From contig CAZKVD010000017.1 in NCBI GenBank assembly GCA_964556145.1, positions 1 through 25,644 of the forward strand: a DNA stretch of 25,644 nucleotides, given 5' to 3'. Shown here one piece after another: positions 1 through 8,269 of this stretch; positions within the stretch are counted from its first letter, which is position 1, and each line of letters starts with the position of its first letter. This stretch comes from F1-20-MAGs119 sp964556145 (GTDB taxonomy: Bacteria > Actinomycetota > Acidimicrobiia > Acidimicrobiales > Ilumatobacteraceae). The notes beneath the pieces were generated by a model. That model had not been told where the DNA came from. It worked only from the letters and a program-made list of their open reading frames with translations, and made no database searches. The position numbers and the translations under genes were made by a program.

Positions 1-13
1 AGGTTACGACCTC

Positions 14-19
14 TAACCT
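14..19 (+). promoter_or_regulatory. Putative -10 element of the ABC exporter/xseAB transcript
   Basis: TAACCT ends 7 nt before the GTG at 27. This spacing recurs at most first genes in the window and suggests a leaderless mRNA starting at or next to the GTG. The -35 region would lie outside the window. The competing start is ATG at 33, which has GAGGG at 23-27. Confidence 0.5.
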
Positions 20-26
20 CACGAGG

Positions 27-1892
27 GTGCGCATGAACCCACACATGATGCTGCCCGGCGACGCAAGTGCCGTCGCAGGGGCGAGGCTCGGTCGGGGATC
101 GTTGGCCCGGGTGTGGCGTTTTGCGCGCCCGTACCGCTGGTCGATTGCGGGCTTTCTCGGTGCAATCCTGGTTTCCGCACTGTTGGCCTTGGCGCCACCC
201 TTGTTGTTCCGCGCAATTCTCGATACGGCCATTCCCGACGGCAACAAAGGGCTCATCGCGGTTCTCGCGACGGTTCTCGTGCTGGCCGCGCTCGGCGATG
301 CACTTCTCGCGATCGTGCAGCGTTGGTATTCGTCCCGCATCGGCGAGGGTCTCATCTACGACCTGCGTGTCGCGCTCTTCGGCAAGGTGCAGGAAATGCC
401 GATTGCTTTCTTCACGAGAACCCAAACAGGGTCACTGATCAGCCGGTTGAACAACGACGTGATCGGCGCACAGACCGCCGTCACGTCGACTCTCGGCAGC
501 GTCGTGTCGAACGTGGTCGTGCTGTCGACGACGCTCGTTGCAATGGTGGCTCTCGAGTGGCGGCTGACGGCTCTGTCGCTGGTGGTGTTGCCACTGTTCA
601 TCATCCCGGCCAAGCGAGTTGGTCGAAAGCTGCAAGAGATCTCGCGCGAACAGATGGGCCTCAATGCCGAGATGAATACGCAGATGACCGAGCGCTTCAA
701 CGTCGCGGGTGCGCTGTTGGTGAAGCTCTTTGGCCGTCATGCCGACGAGGTCGATGCGTTCGGCCGTCGTGCGGCGCGTGTACGTGACATCGGCATTCGC
801 TCGGCACTGTACGGGCGGGTGTTCTTCGTGGCGCTTGGTCTGGTCGGGGCTCTTGGCGCGGCGGCGATCTACGGCGTCGGTGCGTACATGGTTGTTGACG
901 GCGATATTTCCGCGGGAACCTTGGTTGCGATGGCCGCCTTCGTACAAAGGATCTACCAACCCTTGACCGGACTCACGAATTCGCGCATCGAGGTCATGAC
1001 CGCATTCGTCAGCTTCGAGCGGGTCTTCGAGGTGCTCGATGCGCCGGTCATGATTCAGGACTCACCGGGTGCAGTCGACCTTGTCGAACCGCGGGGTGCC
1101 GTCGAGTTCCGTGATGTCACGTTCCGTTACCCCGCCGGGCGCGAGGTCTCGATCGCATCACTCGAAGCAGCAGGGGTGATGCAGGGCACCGACCCCGACT
1201 CAGACGTCTTGCGCGGTGTGTCATTGAGCATCGCTGCGGGCGAAACCGTTGCCCTTGTGGGCGCAAGTGGTGCCGGCAAGAGCACCCTCGCGTCGCTGGT
1301 ACCGCGCTTGTACGACGTCTCGGGCGGCAGCGTGCTGGTCGACGGCCACGACGTTCGTGGGCTCACTCTTTTGTCGCTGCGTGCCGCCATCGGAGTCGTG
1401 TCGCAGGATCCCCATTTGTTCCACGAGTCGATCGGCGACAATCTGCGTTACGCGAAGCCCGACGCAACCGATGCCGAACTTCGTGCAGCGTGCGAATCGG
1501 CACGTATTCTCGAGACCATCGAGGCATTGCCCGATGGTTTCGCCACGGTTGTCGGTGAACGCGGTTACCGCATGTCGGGCGGGGAAAAACAGCGCCTTGC
1601 GATCGCACGTCTGCTGCTGAAGAACCCCGTCATCATGGTTCTCGACGAGGCGACAAGTCATCTCGACAACGAGAACGAGGCCGCGGTGCAGGCTGCTCTC
1701 GACTCGGCCCTGCAGGGCAGGACGGCACTTGTGATCGCGCACCGCCTCAGCACCGTCCGCAGTGCCGATCGCATTGTCGTTCTTGACGAAGGTCGCATCG
1801 TCGAATCGGGCACACACGATCAGTTGATCGCCCGCAACGGCCTGTACGCATCGCAGGTACGTGCGGGGTCTGCCGAGGGAATCCTGTCGTGA
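27..1892 (+). CDS. ABC exporter, fused membrane and ATPase domains
   Basis: A half-transporter of the MsbA/LmrA type: one polypeptide with a transmembrane exporter domain (about residues 30-330) followed by an ATP-binding domain. It would act as a dimer in the cytoplasmic membrane. Visible motifs are Walker A GASGAGKST (412-420), Q-loop Q460, signature MSGGEKQ (516-522, a variant of LSGGQ), Walker B VIMVLDE (535-541) and H-loop H572. An insertion of about 20 residues (370-392) sits between the strand FRDVTFRYP and DVLRGVSL; I read it as a lineage-specific loop. The substrate cannot be told from the sequence. The GTG start at 27 is preferred because TAACCT lies 7 nt upstream; ATG at 33 would shorten the protein by two residues. 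The stop overlaps the next start by 4 nt (GTGA), so it is probably cotranscribed with xseA. Confidence 0.93.
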   Translation: MRMNPHMMLPGDASAVAGARLGRGSLARVWRFARPYRWSIAGFLGAILVSALLALAPPLLFRAILDTAIPDGNKGLIAVLATVLVLAALGDALLAIVQRWYSSRIGEGLIYDLRVALFGKVQEMPIAFFTRTQTGSLISRLNNDVIGAQTAVTSTLGSVVSNVVVLSTTLVAMVALEWRLTALSLVVLPLFIIPAKRVGRKLQEISREQMGLNAEMNTQMTERFNVAGALLVKLFGRHADEVDAFGRRAARVRDIGIRSALYGRVFFVALGLVGALGAAAIYGVGAYMVVDGDISAGTLVAMAAFVQRIYQPLTGLTNSRIEVMTAFVSFERVFEVLDAPVMIQDSPGAVDLVEPRGAVEFRDVTFRYPAGREVSIASLEAAGVMQGTDPDSDVLRGVSLSIAAGETVALVGASGAGKSTLASLVPRLYDVSGGSVLVDGHDVRGLTLLSLRAAIGVVSQDPHLFHESIGDNLRYAKPDATDAELRAACESARILETIEALPDGFATVVGERGYRMSGGEKQRLAIARLLLKNPVIMVLDEATSHLDNENEAAVQAALDSALQGRTALVIAHRLSTVRSADRIVVLDEGRIVESGTHDQLIARNGLYASQVRAGSAEGILS

Positions 1893-3208
1893 GTCCGGTC
1901 GACGACGTTTTCGACGACGACTTCGACGACGAACTCGATGGCGACATCGATGAGGAAACAGGGGTTCTCGCCGACGAGACGCTGAGTGTTTCCGAGTTCG
2001 TGAAGCACGTCAATCGTGTCCTGAGCCGTGAATTCAGTCCGGGCGTCTGGATTCAGGGCGAGGTCGTGAAGTGGCGGGTCGTCGGGCGCAATGCCTACTG
2101 CCAACTGGTGGAGAACAAGGATGGTCGTGCGGTCGGCACCCTCGACCTGTCGTTCTTCAACGACAATCTCGTGCGGGTGACGAAGAAGCTTCGTGAGCAC
2201 CGCGTGGCGATGAAAGACGGCATCAAGATCCGTGTCTTTGGCAAGCCGAACGTGTGGGATGCGGCCGGAAAGTTCAGTCTCGTCGTCACGTCGATCGACC
2301 CGCGGTTCACCCTGGGAGACATGCAGGCCACACGTGACGCGCTGGTGAAAAAGTTGAAGACTGCGGGTCTATACGACGAAAACCGCCGGCGAGTGTTTCC
2401 CGATCTGCCTCTGCGCATCGGAGTCATCACCAGCATGGGCACGGCGGCCTGGCACGACATACACAGTCGCTTCGAGGCGTCGGGTCTGCCGTTCGAGCTG
2501 AAGGTTGCCAACGTGCGTGTGCAGGGGGATGTTGCGGTGCCGCAGATCGTCGATGCGCTGTGGGCATTGGGTGCACGTGACGACATTGACGTGATCATGA
2601 TGGTTCGTGGTGGTGGATCAAAGACCGACCTTGCGTGTTTCGATGCCGAGGCCATTGCGGTGGCGATCGCACAGTCGAGACTGCCCGTGGTCACGGGCCT
2701 CGGGCACGAAATCGACGTCAGTATTGCCGACGAGGTGTCGTATGCGAACTACACCACTCCAACCGCGTGTGCCGCCGCACTGATTGATCGCGTGCAGGGA
2801 ATGGTCGACGCCGCCGAGGGCGGATGGACATCGATCGCACGTCACGCACGTGGTCTTCTGGATGTCGCCGAGTCGCGACTTTTCGAGCGCGCCGGAACCA
2901 TCAAGACCATGGCTATCGGTGCGGTTGAGCGTGCAAACACACGCCTTGCCTTGGTGGGTCAACGACTGTCAACCAAGCCGAAGACCATCTTGTCGACGGC
3001 CGAACAATTCCTGTCGGTGTACGAGGCAAGATCACGATTGCTCGATCCCGCCAACACGATGGCCCGTGGCTGGAGCATCACGCGTACCGCCGACGGATCC
3101 ACGTTGCGGTCGACAACGCAGGTGGGCGACGGTGACACGTTGGTGACAACACTTGCCGACGGCACAATCACGAGCACGGTGAAGGGAAAGGGCGCATCCG
3201 ATGGCTGA
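1889..3208 (+). CDS. xseA: Exodeoxyribonuclease VII large subunit
   Basis: The large subunit of exonuclease VII, which degrades single-stranded DNA to oligonucleotides in repair together with XseB. After an N-terminal OB-fold (about residues 32-130, including VWIQGEVVKWR) comes the catalytic domain, with RIGVITSMGTAAWHDI, VRGGGSKTDL and VTGLGHEIDVSIADEV followed by TTPTACAAAL. These are the family hallmarks. At 439 residues the length is normal. The first 27 residues are strikingly acidic (runs of D and E) and precede the OB-fold. The GTG start overlaps the ABC exporter stop, and the stop overlaps the xseB start, so coupled translation is likely. Identification is secure; the role of the acidic tail is unknown. 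Confidence 0.96.
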   Translation: MSPVDDVFDDDFDDELDGDIDEETGVLADETLSVSEFVKHVNRVLSREFSPGVWIQGEVVKWRVVGRNAYCQLVENKDGRAVGTLDLSFFNDNLVRVTKKLREHRVAMKDGIKIRVFGKPNVWDAAGKFSLVVTSIDPRFTLGDMQATRDALVKKLKTAGLYDENRRRVFPDLPLRIGVITSMGTAAWHDIHSRFEASGLPFELKVANVRVQGDVAVPQIVDALWALGARDDIDVIMMVRGGGSKTDLACFDAEAIAVAIAQSRLPVVTGLGHEIDVSIADEVSYANYTTPTACAAALIDRVQGMVDAAEGGWTSIARHARGLLDVAESRLFERAGTIKTMAIGAVERANTRLALVGQRLSTKPKTILSTAEQFLSVYEARSRLLDPANTMARGWSITRTADGSTLRSTTQVGDGDTLVTTLADGTITSTVKGKGASDG

Positions 3209-3446
3209 ACCAAAGAGGGCACCAAAGTCAAAGGCCGAGGGCGACGTGTCGTCGCTGGGCTACGCCGAGGCGGTGGCCGAGCTCGAAGACATCCTCGATG
3301 GTCTCGAATCCGAGGCCGTCGACGTTGATGTTCTTGCCGATCGCGTGAAGCGCGCGGCTGCTCTCATCAAGCACTGCCGTTTGAAGATCGGCGATGCACG
3401 TCTGCACGTCGAACAAGTCGTCGGCGAGATCGATGACAAAGGCTGA
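3201..3446 (+). CDS. xseB: Exodeoxyribonuclease VII small subunit
   Basis: The 81-residue small subunit of exonuclease VII, a helical protein that binds XseA in several copies and is needed for a stable enzyme. The family pattern GYAEAVAELEDILDGLE...VDVDVLADRVKRAAALIKHCR is plain. It is preceded by a short lysine-rich stretch (residues 2-14). ATG at 3201 lies inside the last codons of xseA, and its own stop lies inside the next gene, so all three are translationally linked. The order xseB then prenyl synthase also occurs in Escherichia coli (xseB-ispA). Confidence 0.95.
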   Translation: MAEPKRAPKSKAEGDVSSLGYAEAVAELEDILDGLESEAVDVDVLADRVKRAAALIKHCRLKIGDARLHVEQVVGEIDDKG

Positions 3447-4494
3447 AACCCCCGCGTTCGTCGGCGAGCTTGCCCGTGAAGTCGAGGCAGAACTCGCGTC
3501 ATTGATCAGCCGTGAAGAGGCCATCTGGGCCCGGGAATACGACGATCTCAAGGTTCCATTCGACGAGATGCGGTTGCTCGTGCTCGGCGGTGGAAAGCGG
3601 ATCCGCCCGGCCTTTTGTTTGCTCGGTGCCCTTGCCGTCGGTGGTTCGTCGAGTCCCGACGTCGTGCGTGCGGGTGCGGCACTCGAGCTGCTGCATGCAA
3701 TGGCCCTGTTCCACGATGACGTGATCGATGCGTCGGCGTCGCGTCGCGGTCGTGAAACCGCACACGTTCGCCAGGCGAAGGTGCACCGCAGCAATTCGTG
3801 GGCGGGCGACGCCACACGCTTCGGCGACGGGGTGGCGATTCTTGTCGGCGACCTTGCCTATGTCTACGCCGACCGCCTGATGGAGACCATGCCACTCGCT
3901 GTGCGTGACGTGTGGACCCGCATGCGTCTCGAAGTGAACATCGGCCAGTACCTCGACGTCGTCGGTTCGGCCCGTCGCGAATTCACGTCGCCGACCGCGG
4001 CGCGCATCGCGCTCTTCAAGACGGCGAAGTACACGGTCGAGCGGCCTCTGCACATCGGTGCACTGGTGGCAAACCCCGGGGTGGGCCAATCGACCCTCGA
4101 CGCCCTGTCGGGTTACGGGGTGTCATTGGGAATTGCCTTTCAGATGCGCGACGACATCCTCGGTGTGTTCGGCGAGCCGGAGGTCACCGGGAAGCCCGCC
4201 GGCGACGACCTGCGCGAGTCGAAGCCGACTGCGCTTGTTGCCTCGGCAATCGAACGGGCCGATGCGACCCAGCGCGACGTTCTCGGACGAATCGGTGATC
4301 CCGATCTGAACGAAACGGCGATTGGTGACATCCGCCGGGTCATCGTCGACACGGGTGCACTTGCCGCAGCCGAATCACGGATCGCGGAACTCACCGAGTC
4401 CGCGATCACGTCGCTCGATGATCTCGGCCTGAGCAACGACATTCGGGACAAGTTCCTTGCACTCGCCCATGCCGTTGCATGGCGCAGTGTGTGA
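3433..4494 (+). CDS. Polyprenyl (geranylgeranyl-type) diphosphate synthase
   Basis: A trans-isoprenyl diphosphate synthase that condenses isopentenyl diphosphate with an allylic diphosphate to give longer chains for carotenoids, menaquinone or lipids. The first aspartate-rich motif is DDVID (residues 95-99, in LFHDDVIDASASRRG). The second is the reduced form DDILG (240-244, after FQMR), followed by GDDLRESKPTAL. KTAKYTVERPLHIGA is also typical. The product chain length cannot be read safely. I chose ATG at 3433, which overlaps the end of xseB by 14 nt; the frame is open 39 nt further upstream, but that would add an unconserved segment. At 353 residues it is of normal length. Confidence 0.92.
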   Translation: MTKAETPAFVGELAREVEAELASLISREEAIWAREYDDLKVPFDEMRLLVLGGGKRIRPAFCLLGALAVGGSSSPDVVRAGAALELLHAMALFHDDVIDASASRRGRETAHVRQAKVHRSNSWAGDATRFGDGVAILVGDLAYVYADRLMETMPLAVRDVWTRMRLEVNIGQYLDVVGSARREFTSPTAARIALFKTAKYTVERPLHIGALVANPGVGQSTLDALSGYGVSLGIAFQMRDDILGVFGEPEVTGKPAGDDLRESKPTALVASAIERADATQRDVLGRIGDPDLNETAIGDIRRVIVDTGALAAAESRIAELTESAITSLDDLGLSNDIRDKFLALAHAVAWRSV

Positions 4495-4496
4495 CA

Positions 4497-4502
4497 TACC
4501 AT
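4497..4502 (+). promoter_or_regulatory. Putative -10 element of the LysM gene
   Basis: TACCAT lies 5 nt before GTG 4508 and 8 nt before ATG 4511, just after the stop of the prenyl synthase. No Shine-Dalgarno sequence is seen before either start, in line with leaderless transcription. Confidence 0.4.
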
Positions 4503-4507
4503 CGCAC

Positions 4508-4876
4508 GTGATGGTTCTCCGAGGACGTCTTCAGTGGTCGCTTGCGACGGGAATGGTCGTGTTTTCGCTGGCGGCCGTCGTCGCGTCATTCGTTGGCGGT
4601 GACGAGGGATCATCCGCCTCGACCACCACGCCGTCATCAACGTCGAGCGCCGTGCCGGCGTCCACCACGACCACCTCGGCTCCGCCCTCGGAGTACACGG
4701 TCATGCCCGGCGAATCCCTGTTCTCGATCGCACAGAAGTTCAATCTCGACATGCAAGAAATCATCGATCTCAACGAGTTGAGCGATCCCGACAAGCTCGA
4801 TTCGGGCGATGTGTTGAAGTTGCCGTCGGCAACCGGTTTCGTTGCGGTCATTCCCAACACCACTGCCTCGCCCTAG
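4508..4876 (+). CDS. Membrane-anchored LysM-domain protein
   Basis: A small cell-envelope protein. The N-terminus has a basic stretch followed by one hydrophobic segment (about residues 11-28, ATGMVVFSLAAVVASFVGG). It works as a membrane anchor or uncleaved signal. A low-complexity Ser/Thr/Pro linker follows (about 33-60), then one LysM module of about 45 residues (YTVMPGESLFSIAQKF...LSDPDKLDSGDVLKLP). LysM modules bind N-acetylglucosamine-containing polymers such as peptidoglycan, so the protein probably reaches from the membrane into the wall. No catalytic domain is present. The start is GTG 4508 or ATG 4511, separated by no codon, and the promoter spacing does not decide between them. Confidence 0.85.
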   Translation: MMVLRGRLQWSLATGMVVFSLAAVVASFVGGDEGSSASTTTPSSTSSAVPASTTTTSAPPSEYTVMPGESLFSIAQKFNLDMQEIIDLNELSDPDKLDSGDVLKLPSATGFVAVIPNTTASP

Positions 4877-4881
4877 CCATT

Positions 4882-4887
4882 TACACT
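4882..4887 (+). promoter_or_regulatory. Putative -10 element of the HxD...H...R protein gene
   Basis: TACACT ends 6 nt before ATG 4894, inside the 17-nt gap after the LysM gene. No ribosome binding site is visible in GGCCTC, so a leaderless mRNA is the simplest reading. Confidence 0.5.
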
Positions 4888-4893
4888 GGCCTC

Positions 4894-5589
4894 ATGGCAA
4901 CCACGTTCTGGCCGACGCTCGATCACTGGTCGGTGAAGATTCCGCTGCAGTCGGGCCACTACCGCATGCCGGTGCTCGACGACACCGGTTTCGTGGCGTT
5001 GAAGCCGGCCAACTTCACCGTTCCTTCGGTCGAGTGGGAATCACTCGAGTACATGGACTGGAAGAGTGGTGGCGACACCAACTTCGCACCGATCGCCTCT
5101 GCCGACGGCGAGCTTGATTGCCGTGGATTCTGGGACAAGGGAAAGCCCGACAAGGGGGCAATGTTCACGTCGAATGCCGCCAAGGCGCCAACACTCGCCA
5201 AGTACGTGCAGGGCACGGGGGCGAACTTCGGACGCGTGCGCATCATCAAACTTGAACCACAGGATCGTGATGCAGCGATCCGATCAATTCACCGTGACGA
5301 CAACAACCGTCTGAATCCCGAGAACGAGGGTTGGATCGTTCGCAGTTGGGTTGAACTCACGCACAGTCCCGACAGCTACATGCTCCTCATGGACAACGAT
5401 GCCGAGGGTCTTCCCGATCCGTCAACCGAACGCCGTGTTCCGCTGCCGCAGGGCGCGCGCTTCGTGGTGGACACGCAACGCCTGTGGCACGTCGTGGTGC
5501 ACAACCACGACTTTCCCCGTTACGCGTTGATCACCAGCTTCGAATCCACCCCGGCCTTCGCTGGATGGGTCGACAGTCAGAGACTCTGA
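4894..5589 (+). CDS. Unassigned protein, possible cupin-fold dioxygenase-like
   Basis: I do not recognise a named family with certainty. The 231-residue protein is soluble, with no signal peptide or membrane segment. The C-terminal half contains VRIIKLEPQDRDAAIRSIHRDDN (H133-x-D135), an acidic middle section, then QGARFVVDTQRLWHVVVHN and FPRYALITSFES (H199 or H203, R209). The order HxD...H...R, with beta-rich segments ending in an R-x-x-L strand, resembles Fe(II)/2-oxoglutarate oxygenases of the aspartyl/asparaginyl beta-hydroxylase type. That assignment is an inference from the pattern alone. The N-terminal part (1-110) shows no motif I know. Its stop codon directly abuts the stop of the convergent meaA gene with no base between them. 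Confidence 0.8.
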   Translation: MATTFWPTLDHWSVKIPLQSGHYRMPVLDDTGFVALKPANFTVPSVEWESLEYMDWKSGGDTNFAPIASADGELDCRGFWDKGKPDKGAMFTSNAAKAPTLAKYVQGTGANFGRVRIIKLEPQDRDAAIRSIHRDDNNRLNPENEGWIVRSWVELTHSPDSYMLLMDNDAEGLPDPSTERRVPLPQGARFVVDTQRLWHVVVHNHDFPRYALITSFESTPAFAGWVDSQRL

Positions 5590-7572
5590 TTACTTGCGGC
5601 GCGACGCCGCGAGATGTGCGATCTCTCCCATGATGCGCGAGATGTCGAAGTCCTTCGGGGTGTACACGGCTGCGATGCCGCTGTTGCGCAAGTGGTCGCG
5701 GTCGTCTTCGGGAATGATGCCCCCGACGATCACCGGGGTGTCGAGGCCCTCGTCGCGCAGCAACTTCAAGACCTCGGGCACGAGCGACAGGTGCGAGCCG
5801 GAGAGAATCGAGAGCCCAATCACATCCGGATCTTCGTCGCGGGCGCTCGCCACGATTTGTTCCGGCGTGAGGCGGATACCGCTGTAAACGACCTCCATGC
5901 CCGCATCGCGAGCGGCGACGGCGATCTGCTCGGCGCCGTTCGAGTGGCCGTCGAGCCCGGGCTTTGCGACGAGAAACTTGGGCGGTCCGCCCGGGATGCT
6001 CTTGACGAATTGCGCAACCTCGGCGAGTTCGGTTGTGCGCCGACCAAGAGCCGCAGAGACTCCGGTTGGTGCCCGGTACTCGCCGAAGATCTCGCGCAGC
6101 GCGGTGCCCCACTCGCCCGTCGTGCCGCCCGCCTTTGCGAGGGCAATCGAGGGTGGAACGATGTTCATCCCCTCGGCTGCTGCATGGCGAAGCTCGCGCA
6201 GTGCGGCTTCGACGGCAGCGTTGTCGCGCGCATCACGCCACGCATTCGTGTCGCTGATGGTTTCCGATTCAACCGCCGGGTCGACCTTCAGAATGTTGCC
6301 CTCGCCGCCCAGGGGGGACTCGGTGGTTTCTGTGAACTTGTTGACACCGACGACGACTTGGTCGCCGGTTTCGATGCGACGTGTGCGCTCGGCCATCGAT
6401 GCGACCAAGCGACCCTTCAACTCTTCGATGGCCTCGAATGCGCCACCAAGTCCGAGGATTTCCTGCAGTTCGGCCCAGGCCGCATCGCGTATCTCGGCGG
6501 TACGAGCCTCGACGACCTTTGATCCGTCGAAGATGTCGGCGTGTTCGAGAAGGTCGGTCTCGAAGGCAAGTACCTGTTGCATGCGCAGCGACCACTGCTG
6601 GTCCCACGGTCGCGGAAGACCGAGGGCCTCGTTCCAAGCGGGCAGCTGCACGGAGCGTGCGCGTGCGTTCTTCGACAAAGTGACCGCGAGCATTTCGAGA
6701 ACGATGCGCTGGACGTTGTTCTCGGGTTGTGCCTCGGTGAGGCCGAGCGAGTTCACCTGCACGCCGTAGCGGAAGCGGCGGGCCTTGGCATCGGTGACGC
6801 CGTAGCGCTCGAGGCCGATGCGATCCCACAGTTCGGTGAATGCACGCATCTTGCAGATCTCGTCGATGAAGCGGATGCCGGCATTGACGAAGAACGAGAT
6901 CGAACCGAAGACCTGTGCGAACTGTGATTCCTCGACCTGACCGCTGGCACGAACCGCATCGAGAATGTCGATAGCAGTTGCGAGTGAATACGCGACCTCT
7001 TGAACAGGGGTCGCCCCCGCCTCTTGCAGGTGGTACGAGCACACGTTCATCGGGTTCCATTTGGGTGCATGGTTGGCACACCAGGCGACCATGTCGACAA
7101 TGAGACGCTTCGACGGTGCGGGCGGGAAGATGTACGTACCGCGCGAGAGGTATTCCTTGACGATGTCGTTTTGTGTCGTGCCGCGCAACGCGGCGCTGGT
7201 TGTGCCCTGCTCTTCGGCGTTTGCAACGTAAAGCGCCAACAGCCACGCTGCGGTGGCATTGATTGTCATCGACGTGTTCATTTGTCCCGGTGGAATGCCG
7301 TCGAGCAACGTGCGCATGTGGCCGAGGTGGGCAACCGGAACACCGACCTTTCCGACCTCGCCGCGTGCAAGCACGTGGTCGGGGTCGTAGCCCGTCTGTG
7401 TCGGCAGGTCGAATGCGATCGACAGACCGGTTTGACCCTTGGCGAGGTTGGTGCGGTACAGCTCGTTCGAGGCCTTGGCGGGGGAGTGCCCCGAGTACGT
7501 GCGCATCAGCCACGGTTCTTCGCGGCGAGATTCTTCACGGCGAGCCTCGGTGGGTCGTTTGTCGACGGTCAT
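5590..7572 (-). CDS. meaA: B12-dependent acyl-CoA mutase, MeaA (ethylmalonyl-CoA mutase) type
   Basis: A coenzyme B12-dependent carbon-skeleton mutase in a single 660-residue chain. The N-terminal barrel contains LMRTYSGHSPAKASNELYR, GLSIAFDLPTQTGYDPDH and INATAAWLLALYVANAEEQG, all typical of methylmalonyl-CoA mutase relatives. The C-terminal cobalamin domain carries D541-x-H543-x-x-G546 (GLDGHSNGAEQIA) and SILSGSH. The absence of a separate small subunit and the DGHSNGAEQ form match MeaA, the ethylmalonyl-CoA mutase of the ethylmalonyl-CoA pathway; methylmalonyl-CoA mutase is the main alternative. It is the last gene of hbd-aat-meaA, 21 nt after aat, with GGTGAG 9 nt before ATG. The neighbouring acyl-CoA dehydrogenase fits a role in C4/C5 CoA-ester assimilation. 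Confidence 0.9.
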   Translation of the reverse strand: MTVDKRPTEARREESRREEPWLMRTYSGHSPAKASNELYRTNLAKGQTGLSIAFDLPTQTGYDPDHVLARGEVGKVGVPVAHLGHMRTLLDGIPPGQMNTSMTINATAAWLLALYVANAEEQGTTSAALRGTTQNDIVKEYLSRGTYIFPPAPSKRLIVDMVAWCANHAPKWNPMNVCSYHLQEAGATPVQEVAYSLATAIDILDAVRASGQVEESQFAQVFGSISFFVNAGIRFIDEICKMRAFTELWDRIGLERYGVTDAKARRFRYGVQVNSLGLTEAQPENNVQRIVLEMLAVTLSKNARARSVQLPAWNEALGLPRPWDQQWSLRMQQVLAFETDLLEHADIFDGSKVVEARTAEIRDAAWAELQEILGLGGAFEAIEELKGRLVASMAERTRRIETGDQVVVGVNKFTETTESPLGGEGNILKVDPAVESETISDTNAWRDARDNAAVEAALRELRHAAAEGMNIVPPSIALAKAGGTTGEWGTALREIFGEYRAPTGVSAALGRRTTELAEVAQFVKSIPGGPPKFLVAKPGLDGHSNGAEQIAVAARDAGMEVVYSGIRLTPEQIVASARDEDPDVIGLSILSGSHLSLVPEVLKLLRDEGLDTPVIVGGIIPEDDRDHLRNSGIAAVYTPKDFDISRIMGEIAHLAASRRK

Positions 7573-7593
7573 GAGCCAAGTCTCACCGATCGT

Positions 7594-8259
7594 TCAGGAA
7601 TTCCCAACGGCCGCGGCCAGCAGGCCGAGATACTCGGCGCGGGGGACCTCGACTACCCCCAACGAGGCCAAGTGGGGTGTGCTCCACTGGACATCGAGCA
7701 ATGCCATACCCCCCTCTTTCATCAGGGCAACGAGGTGCATGAGTGCGACCTTGCTGGCGTCGCGTTGGACGTGGAACATCGACTCACCGGCGAAGAAACG
7801 CCCGATACGCACTCCGTACAGTCCGCCAACCAGGTGGCCCTCGTCGTTGTAGATCTCGACCGAATGTGCCCAGCCGAGGCGGTGCAGCTCCTCGTAGGCC
7901 TCGATGAAATTGCCTGTGATCCACACCCCCTCGCGACTCGGTGAGGCGCATGCCCTGATCACTTCGCCGAAACGTGTATCGACTGCAACTCTGTAACGGC
8001 GTTCGCTCTGTCGCATTGATCGCGTCACGCGCAGGCCATCGAGGGGAAGAACACCACGCAATGCGGGCGACCACCAGCCGATCTGTTTGTTTCCTCGACC
8101 GATGCCCATCGGAAACAGACCGCTTCGGTACGCGAGAACCAGGGTTGCCGGATCGAGATCGGCGCCCGCGGCGACGAGATCGTCAATTGGCCATGCATCG
8201 GGTGGGGGAAAGGCCCAGCGGCCGTGGCCGACGGGTACCGGCGCAGCCTCCCATGACAC
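7594..8259 (-). CDS. aat: Leucyl/phenylalanyl-tRNA-protein transferase
   Basis: Transfers Leu or Phe from aminoacyl-tRNA to proteins with N-terminal Arg or Lys, marking them for ClpS/ClpAP degradation under the N-end rule. The family features are clear: FPPPDAWPIDDLVAAGADLDP near the N-terminus, LAYRSGLFPMG, IGWWSPALRGVLPL, EGVWITGNFIEAYEELHRLG, HSVEIYNDEGHLVGGLYGV, FFAGESMFH, then ASKVALMHLV and LLDVQWSTPHLASLGV. The reading frame is open well into the preceding gene, but conserved sequence begins at VSWEAAP. I therefore placed the start at GTG 8259, 10 nt after the hbd stop, giving 221 residues. No strong ribosome binding site is seen, so translational coupling to hbd is likely. Confidence 0.92.
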   Translation of the reverse strand: MSWEAAPVPVGHGRWAFPPPDAWPIDDLVAAGADLDPATLVLAYRSGLFPMGIGRGNKQIGWWSPALRGVLPLDGLRVTRSMRQSERRYRVAVDTRFGEVIRACASPSREGVWITGNFIEAYEELHRLGWAHSVEIYNDEGHLVGGLYGVRIGRFFAGESMFHVQRDASKVALMHLVALMKEGGMALLDVQWSTPHLASLGVVEVPRAEYLGLLAAAVGNS

Positions 8260-8269
8260 GCACTCAGTT

